From JBGPYB01 sp041493035 (GTDB lineage Bacteria > Acidobacteriota > Vicinamibacteria > Fen-336): DNA of 26,712 nucleotides. Every line of letters starts with the position of its first letter. The first letter of the stretch is position 1. Below are positions 8,489-16,790 of the stretch, piece by piece. The notes under the pieces are model-generated. The model was not told the DNA's origin. It did no database searches and was given only the letters and a program-made list of their open reading frames with translations. The position numbers were made by a program, and so were the translations under genes. The DNA is taken from NCBI GenBank assembly GCA_041493035.1, contig JBGPYB010000058.1, positions 1 to 26,712 of the forward strand, in the 5' to 3' direction.

Positions 8489-11400
8489 ATGCCGGGAGCG
8501 ATCCAGGTCCGTCTCCTCGGTCAGTTCAGCCTGACCGTCGACGGCCGGCCCGCTGTTGGCCCCACGACCGCGCGGCTGCAGTCGCTCTTCGCTTATCTGC
8601 TCCTCCATGGGGACGCACCGCAGCCACGGGCGCACCTTTCCTTCACATTCTGGCCGGACGCCTCGGAGTCGAACGCCCGCAACAACCTGCGGCAGCTCCT
8701 CCACCAGCTCCGGCAGGCCCTTCCCGACCCCGATCGCTACCTCCGGGCCGACGCCAACAGCGTGCAATGGGTCCCCGATCCCTCGTTCAGCCTCGACGTC
8801 GCTCTGTTGGAGCGCGCGGTCTCCGAGGCCGAGGCTGCCGCTCGCGCCGGAGACGCGGCGCAGCGTCGCGCCTGCCTGGAGCGGGCCGTGGATCTGTGTC
8901 AGGGGCCGCTCCTCCCGAGCTGCTATGACGACTGGATCGGGCCGCTACGGGAGCGTCTCGCGCGCCGGTGCGAGGACGCCGTGGCCGTGCTCGTGGGCCT
9001 GCTCGAGGAGCAGCGCGAGTATCCGAGCGCCATCGCCCGCGTCCGCCATTGGCTGCAGCACGACCCCCTCGACGAGGAGGCGTACCGCTGGCTCATCCGG
9101 CTGTTGGCGCTCGCCGGCGATCGGGTGGCCGCGCTTCAGGCGTATCGGCAGTGCGCCGATGTGCTCCGCCGAGAGCTGGCGACGGAGCCGAGTGCCGCGA
9201 CCGTCCGCACCTTCGAGCGAATCCGCGACGCTGCGCAGCCCGGTCTCTCGGGCCCGTCCGCCGGGCGCGAGGCCTCCCCCGCGGCCTTGCCGCTCGTGGG
9301 ACGGCAGGCCGAGTGGTCGAGGCTGCGGGAAGCCTGGGAGCGGGCCGTCGTTGGACGGACCAGCTTCGCGCTCGTGACGGGCGACGCCGGCATCGGCAAG
9401 TCACGCCTGGCGGAGGAGCTGCTGATCTGGGCTGAGCGCCAGGGAGTGTCCACGGCGAAGACGCGCTCCTACGCCGCGGAAGGCCGCCTCTCCCTCGCCC
9501 CCGTAAGCGATTGGCTGCGCAGCGATGCCCTCTCGCCGCACTTCGCCCGCCTCGAGGACGTGTGGCGTGTCGAAGTGGCGCGGATCCTGCCCGAGCTGCT
9601 GGCCGCCCGGCCGGATCTGCCTCGACCCGCGCCCATGACGGAGTTCGGCGACCGGCTGCGCTTCTTCGAAGGTCTCGCGCGGGCGGTGCTCGCGGCACCG
9701 CAGCCCCTGCTCCTCCTCATCGACGACCTGCAGTGGTGCGATCGCGAGACGATCGAGTGGCTCCATTTCCTTTCCCGGTTCGATCCCGGAGCGCGCCTGC
9801 TCGTCCTCGGAACCGCGCGTTCGGAGGAGCTGGACGCCGCGCACCCGCTGCCGGCGCTCCTACGGCACCTCCGGGGCGCATCGCAGCTCGTCGAGATCGC
9901 CCTCGAGCCCTTCGACGCGGCGGAGACGGCGGCGCTCGCCGCCCAGGTCGGGAACCGAGCCCTGGGCGTGGACGCGGCCACTCGGCTCTACCACGAGACC
10001 GAGGGGAATCCTCTCTTCGTCGTGGAGACGGTGCGGGCTGGAAGCGGAGGCGAGACGCCCGCGGGCGTCCCGGAGCAGGAGATCCCCGGCCTCCCTCCCC
10101 GCGCGCACGCGGTGATCGCCGGCCGCCTCGCCCAGCTCTCGGACCACGCCCGGGAAACGGTGGCGGCCGCTGCCACCATCGGGCGCGCCTTCGACCTGGA
10201 GGTCCTCGTAAGCCTGGTGGGCGACGAAGAGATGGTCGCGCGCGCCCTCGACGAGCTCTGGCGAAAGCGCATCGTCCGCGAGCAGGGGCCGAACGTGTAC
10301 GACTTCACTCACGACAAGCTGCGGGACGTGGCCTACGGCGAGACGAGCGCCCCCCAGCGGCGCCGGCTGCACCGGCGCGTGGCCGAGGCGCTCGTCGCCT
10401 CGCACGAGAACGACCTCGATCCCGTCAGCGCCCAGATCGCCGCGCACTACGAGAGCGCCGGCCTGTTGGAGCAGGCGATCCCCCACTACTCGAGGGCGGC
10501 GGTCGTCGCCCGGGGGGTCTACGCCCACGATGAAGCGATCGCCCTCGTCGGCCGTGGCTTATCCCTGCTCCGCACGCTGCCCGCGAGCGCGCGGCGCGAC
10601 GCCTGGGAGCTCGAGCTTCAGCTCGTGCTCGCCCCGAGCTATAGGGTCACGCTGGGGTGGGCGGCCCCGGAGCTGGGCGCGGTGCTCGAGCGCGCCCTCG
10701 CTCTCTGCGACCGTGTCGGAACGAGCGCGCAGCGCGCGCAGGTTCTCTACGGGATGCAGTCGTCCTACATCGTCGCGGGCCGGCTCGAGAAGTCCGCGCT
10801 CATCACCGACGAGATGGTGCGCGTCTTCCGCGAGACCCAGGGCTCGGAGCCGCCTCGGTCGGCGTTCGCCATGCTGGCGGGGGTCAGGCTCCAGATGGGC
10901 CGCTTCCAGGAAGCGTGCGACGACGTCGACGACCTCGTCCGTGAAGCCGACCCGAGCCAGCTCCAGCACCTCCAGGAGTCACAGGGACTGAACTACGAGG
11001 TCCTCGCCCGGGCCTGGCAATCCCACGCCCTCTGGTGCCTGGGTCGCCCGGATACGGCCTTCGAGCGCGCCACCCACGCCCAGCGCCTCGCCCGAGAGCT
11101 CGAGCAGCCGTTCAGCCAGGCCATCGCGGCCACCTACCTGGCCCTGCTCCAGCAGCTCCGCGCCGATCCCGCCACGTTCCGCCGGCAGGCGGAGGAAGCG
11201 CTCGGTCTCGCCACGGAGTTCAAGGCCACCTACTATCGGGCGTTTGCCGCCATCTTCGTCGCGTACGCCGAGACGCTCGGTGGCCCTTCCGCGACCGAGC
11301 TTTCCCGTCTTCGGGACGCCATCCAGAGCTTCAAGGAGACAGGGGCGCGGCTCCGCCTCCCGTACTACCTCGCGCTGCTCGGAGAGGCCCACCTCCGGAG

Positions 11401-11758
11401 GGGCGAGGCGGATGCCGGCCTGGAGGTCGTGGAAGAGGCCTTGTCCTGCAGCCGGGAGACGAACGAGCGCTGGTGGGACGCGGAGCTTCATCGCCTGCGT
11501 GGCGCGCTGCTCCTGGCGAGCGGCGCGGAGGCGGCCGAGGCGGAGGCGGCTCTTCGGCGCGCTCTCGAGATCGCACGGGGACAGCGGGCGAAGTCACTGG
11601 AGTTGCGCGCTGCCCAGGCCCTGGCCGACCTCTGGGCAAGATCGGGCCGGACCGCTGAGGCCCGAAACCTGCTCGCACCCGTCTATTCTTCGTTCACGGA
11701 AGGCCTCGAAACCCCGGATCTGCAGGCCGCCCTGGCCTTGCTTTCGAGCCTCGGCTGA
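8489..11758 (+). CDS. AfsR-like SARP transcriptional regulator with AAA ATPase and TPR domains
   Basis: The 1089-residue protein has three parts. Residues 3-98 form an OmpR-like winged helix of the SARP type: VRLLGQFSLTVDG, LLLHGDAPQPRAHLSFTFWPD and the recognition-helix region NARNNLRQLLHQLRQAL. Residues 100-245 form the bacterial transcriptional activator domain, for example HDPLDEEAYRWLIRLLALAG. From 268 an AAA/STAND-type ATPase follows, with GDAGIGKSR (298-306) and Walker B LLLLIDDLQWCD (D412, D413). The C-terminal half is TPR-like helical repeats. Architecture and length match AfsR-type NTP-driven activators, in which ATP hydrolysis and oligomerisation gate DNA binding. The ATG at 8489 is 22 bp after the kinase stop, with no strong ribosome site. 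The next promoter downstream carries tandem heptads of SARP-operator geometry. It could instead be a MalT-like regulator, but the N-terminus is winged-helix and no C-terminal LuxR helix was seen. Confidence 0.9.
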   Translation: MPGAIQVRLLGQFSLTVDGRPAVGPTTARLQSLFAYLLLHGDAPQPRAHLSFTFWPDASESNARNNLRQLLHQLRQALPDPDRYLRADANSVQWVPDPSFSLDVALLERAVSEAEAAARAGDAAQRRACLERAVDLCQGPLLPSCYDDWIGPLRERLARRCEDAVAVLVGLLEEQREYPSAIARVRHWLQHDPLDEEAYRWLIRLLALAGDRVAALQAYRQCADVLRRELATEPSAATVRTFERIRDAAQPGLSGPSAGREASPAALPLVGRQAEWSRLREAWERAVVGRTSFALVTGDAGIGKSRLAEELLIWAERQGVSTAKTRSYAAEGRLSLAPVSDWLRSDALSPHFARLEDVWRVEVARILPELLAARPDLPRPAPMTEFGDRLRFFEGLARAVLAAPQPLLLLIDDLQWCDRETIEWLHFLSRFDPGARLLVLGTARSEELDAAHPLPALLRHLRGASQLVEIALEPFDAAETAALAAQVGNRALGVDAATRLYHETEGNPLFVVETVRAGSGGETPAGVPEQEIPGLPPRAHAVIAGRLAQLSDHARETVAAAATIGRAFDLEVLVSLVGDEEMVARALDELWRKRIVREQGPNVYDFTHDKLRDVAYGETSAPQRRRLHRRVAEALVASHENDLDPVSAQIAAHYESAGLLEQAIPHYSRAAVVARGVYAHDEAIALVGRGLSLLRTLPASARRDAWELELQLVLAPSYRVTLGWAAPELGAVLERALALCDRVGTSAQRAQVLYGMQSSYIVAGRLEKSALITDEMVRVFRETQGSEPPRSAFAMLAGVRLQMGRFQEACDDVDDLVREADPSQLQHLQESQGLNYEVLARAWQSHALWCLGRPDTAFERATHAQRLARELEQPFSQAIAATYLALLQQLRADPATFRRQAEEALGLATEFKATYYRAFAAIFVAYAETLGGPSATELSRLRDAIQSFKETGARLRLPYYLALLGEAHLRRGEADAGLEVVEEALSCSRETNERWWDAELHRLRGALLLASGAEAAEAEAALRRALEIARGQRAKSLELRAAQALADLWARSGRTAEARNLLAPVYSSFTEGLETPDLQAALALLSSLG

Positions 11759-11780
11759 AATTTTTCGCCGGGGAGGCGCC

Positions 11781-11824
11781 CTAACGCTCGAGCTAACGCC
11801 GGCCTAACGCCTGGGGCGTATCTT
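11781..11824 (+). promoter_or_regulatory. SARP-type operator and promoter: three CTAACGC heptads plus -10 box
   Basis: Three identical heptads CTAACGC lie at 11781-11787, 11793-11799 and 11804-11810, with start-to-start spacings of 12 and 11 bp, about one helical turn. Exactly 8 bp after the third is TATCTT (11819-11824), a fair TAnnnT -10 box. No separate -35 hexamer is needed, because the last repeats cover that position. Known SARP sites use direct heptads on an 11-bp pitch with the last one 8 bp from the -10. The site lies between the SARP gene (stop at 11758) and the oxidase gene (start at 11872). Repeats and spacing are seen directly; that the adjacent regulator binds here is inference. 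Confidence 0.68.
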
Positions 11825-11871
11825 CGCAAACGTCTGGGGGGTGCTCTCTTGAACGCTGTTGAGGAGGAACG

Positions 11872-13245
11872 ATGAACGAGACCGAGATCCAGGAACTGCG
11901 CGCCAAGTTTCGCGGCGAGCTGATCACGCCGGCCGACGCGGCCTACGACGCGGCTCGGAAGGTCTACAACGCCATGATCGACAAGCGTCCCGCCCTGATC
12001 GCGAAGTGCGCGGACGTGGCCGACGTGATCGCGGGCGTCAACTTCGCCCGCGAAAAGAACCTGCTCCTGGCCGTGCGCGGGGGCGGGCACAACGGTCCTG
12101 GGCTCGGGGTCTGTGACGGGGGGCTCGTCATCGACCTGTCGCGGTTGAAGGGGATCCGGGTGGACCAGAAGGAGCGCGCCGTGCGGGTCGAGGGTGGGTG
12201 CCTCTGGGGCGACGTGGACCACGCCACCCACCCGTTCGGCCTGGCCGTGCCGAGCGGGTTCCTCTCGACGACGGGTGTCGGGGGCCTGACCCTGGGCGGC
12301 GGGATCGGCTATCTCACTCGGAAGCACGGCCTGACCATCGACACCCTGATCGGTGTGGATGTCGTCCTGGCGGACGGCCGCCTGGTCACGGCCAGCGCCG
12401 AGGAGAACGCGGATCTCTTCTGGGCCGTGCGCGGCGGCGGCGGCAACTTCGGGGTCGTGACATCGTTCCTATTCCGCGCCAGCCCGGTCGGTACCGTGTA
12501 CGGGGGCCCGATCTTCTGGCCGATGGACAAAGGGGCGGAGGTGCTCCGCTTCTGGCGAGACTTTATCCTCAAGGCCCCCGAGGACATCAACGGCTGGTTC
12601 GCCTGGGTGACCGTGCCCCCCGTTCCGATGTTCCCCGCGGAGCACCATCTCAAGAAGATGTGCGTGGTCACGTGGTGCTACACGGGCGACCTCGGAAAGG
12701 CCGACGAGGTCTTCAAGCCCATCCGGAAGTTCTCGCCGCCGCTCATGGACTTCTGCGGGCCCATCCCGTTCCCCGTCTTGCAGAGCCTGTTCGACGGGCT
12801 CTACCCGGCGGGGCTGCAATGGTACTGGAAAGCCGACTTCTTCCAGGAGCTGAGCGACAAGGCCATCGACCTTCACATAAAGTACGGGGAACGGCTTCCC
12901 AGCCCGCACTCGACCATGCACATCTACCCGATCAACGGCGCAGCGCAGCGCGTGGCGAAGGGAGACACGGCCTTCAGCTTCCGCGACGCCAAGTTCGCGG
13001 AGGTCATCGTGGGAGTCGATCCCGACCCCGCGAATAACCCTCGTCTCATGCAGTGGGCCAAGGACTACTGGCTCGCCCTGCACCCGTTCTCGTCGGGCGG
13101 CGGCTACGTGAACATGATGATGGACGAGGGCGAGGACAACGTGAAGGCCGCGTACCGCGACAACTTCACGCGCCTCGCCCAGGTGAAGCAGAAGTACGAC
13201 CCAGGGAACCTGTTCCGCGTCAACCAGAACATCAAGCCCGCGTAG
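11872..13245 (+). CDS. FAD-linked oxidase of the berberine-bridge-enzyme family
   Basis: The 457-residue protein has a PCMH-type FAD domain followed by a BBE C-terminal domain. Visible motifs are AVRGGGHN with H73, the usual site of 8-alpha-histidyl FAD attachment; VEGGCLWGDVDHAT; GVGGLTLGGGIGYLTRKHGL; and RGGGGNFGVVTSF. The C-terminal signature YDPGNLFRVNQNI closes the protein. The second covalent FAD ligand of bicovalent members, a cysteine four residues before the conserved VGxxG-like stretch, is replaced (about L131), so the flavin is probably linked once. Such enzymes oxidise sugars, alcohols or secondary metabolites and pass electrons to O2. No signal peptide is seen, so it should be cytoplasmic. 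The start has a strong GAGGAGG ribosome site. The promoter carries SARP-type heptads, suggesting control by the regulator upstream. The substrate is unknown. Confidence 0.9.
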   Translation: MNETEIQELRAKFRGELITPADAAYDAARKVYNAMIDKRPALIAKCADVADVIAGVNFAREKNLLLAVRGGGHNGPGLGVCDGGLVIDLSRLKGIRVDQKERAVRVEGGCLWGDVDHATHPFGLAVPSGFLSTTGVGGLTLGGGIGYLTRKHGLTIDTLIGVDVVLADGRLVTASAEENADLFWAVRGGGGNFGVVTSFLFRASPVGTVYGGPIFWPMDKGAEVLRFWRDFILKAPEDINGWFAWVTVPPVPMFPAEHHLKKMCVVTWCYTGDLGKADEVFKPIRKFSPPLMDFCGPIPFPVLQSLFDGLYPAGLQWYWKADFFQELSDKAIDLHIKYGERLPSPHSTMHIYPINGAAQRVAKGDTAFSFRDAKFAEVIVGVDPDPANNPRLMQWAKDYWLALHPFSSGGGYVNMMMDEGEDNVKAAYRDNFTRLAQVKQKYDPGNLFRVNQNIKPA

Positions 13246-14460
13246 GCGACTGTCAGGGAGGCTGGATGCCTGGTGAGTCGGGCAATCCGTTGGCCGCGCG
13301 GTCCGGTTTCCCGGTCGTGCCGGCGCGGTCACCGGAGAACGCGTTCGTTGAACAAGCTGACCGCTCGCGCCGTCGAGGCCGTGCGACCGCTCGCGTCGGG
13401 TCGCCTCGAGCTGTTCGACGAGGACCTCCATGGCTTCTGCATTCGCGTGACGCCGAACGGCCGGCGCACGGCGTGCGTGTTCTATCGCGTCGGTCCGCGT
13501 TTGCGTCGTGCGACTCTCGGCACGCTGCCGCCCCTCACGCTGGCCGACGCACGCCAGCTCGCGCGCGAGGCGCTGGGCGACGCCGCGCTCGGGCACGACC
13601 CAGCCTCGGCCAAGCGAGAAGCCCGCGAGGCGCTGACGGTGACCACGCTCGTCAAGGACTACATCGAGGCGGCCGAAGGCCGGCGAAGTGCCGCGACGAA
13701 CGGCGACTATCGGCGCACGCTCAAGGCCGTCGTTCAGGAGTCGCCCTTGGGCCAGCAGGCTGCCCAGCAAGTGGCTCGCGGTGAGCTGCGCGCCTTCCTG
13801 GAGGGCATCGCCCGCAAGACCCCGATTCGAGCCAATCGGGTCCTAGCGCTGGTTCGAGCGGCGTTCCGTTGGGGCCTGCGCGAGGAGCCGATCGAGCGTG
13901 ATCCTACTGCCGGCCTTCAACGGCTCCGTCCGGAGCGCCCCCGAGAACGTATCCTCGCCGACGACGAGGTCAAGAAGCTTTGGGAAACCCTCGATGCGAT
14001 CGCCGCCGGCGCCGGCGATCCGGTCCTTGAGAGCGGCAAGAGGGTCCCGCGGCTTGTCATCTCTGGCGCCGTCAAGCTCCTGCTCCTGCTCGGAACCCGC
14101 CGCAGTGAGACCTTGAATATGCGCTGGTCGGACATCGATGAGCACGCCAAAAGGTGGACCGTCCCAGGCATCTTCCGCAAGGGCGGCCGGACGCACGTGG
14201 TCCCGCTACCTCCGCTGGCCCTTAGCATCCTTGCCCATCTGCGCCCGATCACCAGTCACAGCCCGTGGGTCTTCGTTGGAAAGCGCGGCGCCTCCCTGGC
14301 CAACAACCCAGCACGCTGGGCCGAGATCCTCCGCAAGGCTTCCGGCCTCGACTTCACGCTGCACGACCTGCGACGGACGTGCGCCACGGGTTGCGCCCGC
14401 CTCGGCGCCTCAGAAAGCACCGTCAGCCGCATCCTAGAGGCCGCACACCACGACCCCCCC

Positions 14461-16488
14461 TCAGGGGGCCGGCGAGGGGGCTGGGCCCTTGGCGCGTGCG
14501 ATCTTCGACTGGAGGGTGGCGCGGCGGGGGGCGGTGACGTCCGGCGCTTCCAGTGCCCGCTCGTACTCGGCGAGCGCCTCCGCCCTGCGTCCCTGCTCGA
14601 GCAACACGTCGCCCAGGTGCTCGAGGATCACGGAGTGCTCGGTACCTTCGGCCGCGGAACGCAACACCGTCTCCGCTTCGGGGAGGCGCTTGAGCTTGTA
14701 GAGGGTCCACCCCCTGGTGTCGAGAAACTCAGGGACGTTCGGCGCCTTCTTGAGGGCGCGGTCGATCAGGGTCAGGGCCTCGTCGGGCTTGCCCGTGGAG
14801 TCGGCGAGCGTATAGGCCAGGCTGTTCAGGACCATCACCGACTGCGGGTCGGCCGCCAAGGCTCCTCGCAGGATACGCTCGGCCTCGTCTGCCTTCTCCT
14901 GCCGATCCAGGAAGCCGGCGAGCATCACGGAGACCATGGAGCTGCGCGGGTTGGCGGCGCGGGCCTTGCGCAGCAGGCCCTCGGCATCGGCGGAGCGGCC
15001 GAGCTCGTCCAGCTCGCCGACCACTTCCGCGAGCACGGCGCGGTCGTGCCGCGCCATCCGAACCAGCTCTTCCTCGACGCGCGCGGCGTCCTCGGCCTGT
15101 CCGGCGTGGCTCAAGGCCTGCCAGAGGTCCACGCGGTGCGAGGCCGCGGCGGGGTCCAGAGCGCAGGCGCGCTGCGCGGAGGAGACGGCTTCCGCCCGAC
15201 GGTCCTCCTGCCGCGAGAGGAGCCGGGCGAGGGCGGCCAAGGCCGGGGCGAAGGCGGGGTTTACCTGAAGCGCCTTTCGGAGGGCCTGCTCGCGGCGCGC
15301 GGCGTCGGCCTTGGGCTCGGCGCCGTCCTCCTCGATGAGCCCCGCCCGAAACAGGGCGAGGTAGTTGGCGGGCGCCAGCCGGGCGGCCTCGTTGAACTGA
15401 CGCAGGGCGTCCGGGCGGCGGCCGCGGCCCGCCTCGAGCGTGCCGAGCCCCTCGTGCGCCCAGGACATCTCGGGGTCCTGGCGGACGGCGGAGTCCAGCA
15501 GCGCGCGCGCTTCACACGGTCGGCCGGTGCGCGCCAGGAAGTCCCCGCGGAGGGCGTCCGCCTGGGCCGGGGTCAGAGGCATGGCCTGGATCGTCTGCGC
15601 GTCGATGCGGGTCTGGGTCTTGACTCCCGGGAAGCTCATGCGCTGCACGTAAGCCGACAGCTCCAAGTCCAGCTTCCGGAGATCCCCGAACGCGCGGCGC
15701 AGCGCTTCCGGCTCGTCCACGCCGCTCTCCAGCTGCTTGAAGAACTCCGCGATCTGGCCGCGTCGCTCCGGGGCGCCCAGCAGGAGGTAGTGCGTGAGCA
15801 CCGTGGACTGGGCGTAGAAGGCGGAGGTCCGGCTCGCATCGTTGTAGAGCGGCGAGCTCTGGTCGGCCGCGAGCAGATCGTCCAGCTTCACCATCGGAGC
15901 CTGACGCAGATAGAGCAGCGCGGGCCCGGAGATCAGACCCCACCGCGTCTCCTGGTCGTCGATGTCCGACGAGCCCCAGAACTCGGCCAATCCTTCGTTC
16001 AGCCAGAGGGGAACCCAGCGGACGTTCAGGCGGATCAGAAGGTGGGTGTACTCGTGGTAGACCACGCGGTAGGGGTTCTCCGTCGTCACGTCGAGTCGGA
16101 GCGCGAGAAGGTGCTTGTCCCTCCCCGGCACGAAGATGCCGGCCGGCCACGCTCCCCCTTTGCGCTCCCAGTAGCCGGGGAGGAGCTCGCGAAGCCCCGA
16201 CTCGTCCTTCACCGCGATGATGACGACGAGGCGGCCGGGGTCGACGCGCGCCTGCAGGACCTGCCGAAACAGCGCGCGTACCTGCTCGAACTGATGCGCG
16301 ACCTGGCGGGCGCGCTTTTCGCCGGCGTCGCTCACCACGATGAAGCCGGGGCTGCGCGCCAGCACCCACTCGCGGGGAGCGGCCGCGGCGGGAACGGCGG
16401 CGACCAGCCACGAGAGGACGCAGGCCACGCCGATCCGGCCCCCCACTGGCCTGCGGGGTGGGTTCGGCGGACGGGCGTCCGCGAGCAT
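14461..16488 (-). CDS. Secreted DUF1570-like zinc metallopeptidase with TPR repeats
   Basis: The 675-residue protein has a signal peptide after a basic N-terminus (hydrophobic IGVACVLSWLVAAVPAAAA, residues 19-37). A gluzincin-like domain carries HEYTH (145-149) and WLNEGLAEFW (162-171), the pattern HExxH plus a third-ligand Glu in NEG, so zinc-dependent peptidase activity is likely. About 350 residues of TPR helices follow, for example ALDPAAASHRVDLWQAL and KAPNVPEFLDTRGWTLYKL. It probably acts outside the cytoplasm; substrates are unknown. The ATG at 16488 has a TAGAAT -10 box only 8 nt upstream, so the transcript may be leaderless. The gene lies inside the recombinase gene and nearly fills the CTAG-flanked insertion, with 27 bp after its stop and 66 bp before its start. 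It looks intact and has no visible partner gene. Confidence 0.88.
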   Translation of the reverse strand: MLADARPPNPPRRPVGGRIGVACVLSWLVAAVPAAAAPREWVLARSPGFIVVSDAGEKRARQVAHQFEQVRALFRQVLQARVDPGRLVVIIAVKDESGLRELLPGYWERKGGAWPAGIFVPGRDKHLLALRLDVTTENPYRVVYHEYTHLLIRLNVRWVPLWLNEGLAEFWGSSDIDDQETRWGLISGPALLYLRQAPMVKLDDLLAADQSSPLYNDASRTSAFYAQSTVLTHYLLLGAPERRGQIAEFFKQLESGVDEPEALRRAFGDLRKLDLELSAYVQRMSFPGVKTQTRIDAQTIQAMPLTPAQADALRGDFLARTGRPCEARALLDSAVRQDPEMSWAHEGLGTLEAGRGRRPDALRQFNEAARLAPANYLALFRAGLIEEDGAEPKADAARREQALRKALQVNPAFAPALAALARLLSRQEDRRAEAVSSAQRACALDPAAASHRVDLWQALSHAGQAEDAARVEEELVRMARHDRAVLAEVVGELDELGRSADAEGLLRKARAANPRSSMVSVMLAGFLDRQEKADEAERILRGALAADPQSVMVLNSLAYTLADSTGKPDEALTLIDRALKKAPNVPEFLDTRGWTLYKLKRLPEAETVLRSAAEGTEHSVILEHLGDVLLEQGRRAEALAEYERALEAPDVTAPRRATLQSKIARAKGPAPSPAP

Positions 16489-16496
16489 GCTGCCGG

Positions 16497-16502
16497 ATTC
16501 TA
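16497..16502 (-). promoter_or_regulatory. -10 box (TAGAAT) of the DUF1570-TPR gene
   Basis: The reverse strand reads GGTAGAATCC, with TAGAAT ending 8 nt before the ATG at 16488. Transcription would begin within a base or two of the start codon, giving a leaderless message, and no Shine-Dalgarno is present. A good -35 at the usual distance is not obvious. The box lies inside the CTAG-flanked insertion, so the gene carries its own promoter. Confidence 0.45.
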
Positions 16503-16790
16503 CCGCCCATCCGGCCGCGCCCGGTGGAATCGGCCCGACGCCCGCCTCAGGCCGCTAGGCCACAAGGCCATCGCCGGCACGATCGCCGTCAGCGGCATCT
16601 ACGACCGCTTCGATCGGCTGCCCGAAATCCGGTCGGCCCTGGGCGCGTGGGCAACCTACGTCGAGGCCCTCGTGACCGGCGAAGAGAAGCGCGGGAACGT
16701 GGTCGCGTTTGGCCGTGCCTCTGCCGGGTCTCGAACGGCGAGTGCCAAACGAAGGCAGGCCGCAAGGCCTGTTGTGTAGCCGGTAGCCCG

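Larger units (their letters stand above)
14434..16554. mobile_element. 2121-bp insertion within the recombinase gene, CTAG at both junctions
   Basis: CTAG occurs at 14434-14437 and again at 16555-16558, exactly where the recombinase similarity stops and resumes. Deleting 14434-16554 restores ATC-CTA-GGC-CAC-AAG (Ile-Leu-Gly-His-Lys). This suggests insertion with a 4-bp target duplication. CTAG fits the YTAR target of some IS5-group elements, but no transposase is encoded inside. No long terminal inverted repeats are visible: the ends read AGGCCG after the left CTAG and AGGCCG before the right CTAG, a short direct repeat. The only cargo is the DUF1570-TPR gene, which fills nearly the whole segment. 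The precise junctions are seen; the mechanism is not known. Confidence 0.6.
13348..16779 (+). pseudogene. Tyrosine recombinase (phage/island integrase) split by a 2121-bp insertion
   Basis: The 5' part (13348-14433) encodes an integrase arm domain (LNKLTARAVEAVRP, DLHGFCIRVTPNGRR, TLGTLPPLTLADARQLARE), a core-binding domain, and catalytic residues in LGTRRSE and LHDLRRT. The 3' part (16555-16779) supplies GHKAIAGTIAVSGIYDRF with the second histidine and the nucleophilic tyrosine. Joining SRIL to GHKAIAG at the shared CTAG codon region gives a normal 436-residue recombinase. The start chosen is TTG at 13348, with GGAGAA 8 nt upstream; a GTG at 13273 would add 25 basic residues. The insertion is a multiple of three and contains no stop in this frame, so the frame runs unbroken from 13273 to 16779. 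The middle 707 residues are antisense to a real gene, and the HxxR and H...Y boxes are driven far apart. An active enzyme is unlikely. Confidence 0.8.

Noticed and set aside
13265..13345. A peptide MPGESGNPLAARSG resembling the GxSGNPxGR motif of DUF5681 proteins
   Set aside because: It lies in a frame with no further DUF5681 similarity and overlaps the recombinase leader; probably coincidence.
13246..13347. tRNA gene or attachment site next to the recombinase
   Set aside because: No cloverleaf-like arms or CCA end could be found, and no matching direct repeat was seen at the right side of the island.
12469..13770. Minus-strand frame of 433 aa across the oxidase and recombinase genes
   Set aside because: It spans two real plus-strand genes and has no family features.
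14454..14470. C7-TCA-G5 hairpin at the stop of the DUF1570 gene as a terminator
   Set aside because: The stem is 5 bp with a 3-nt loop and no U-tract follows on the minus strand.
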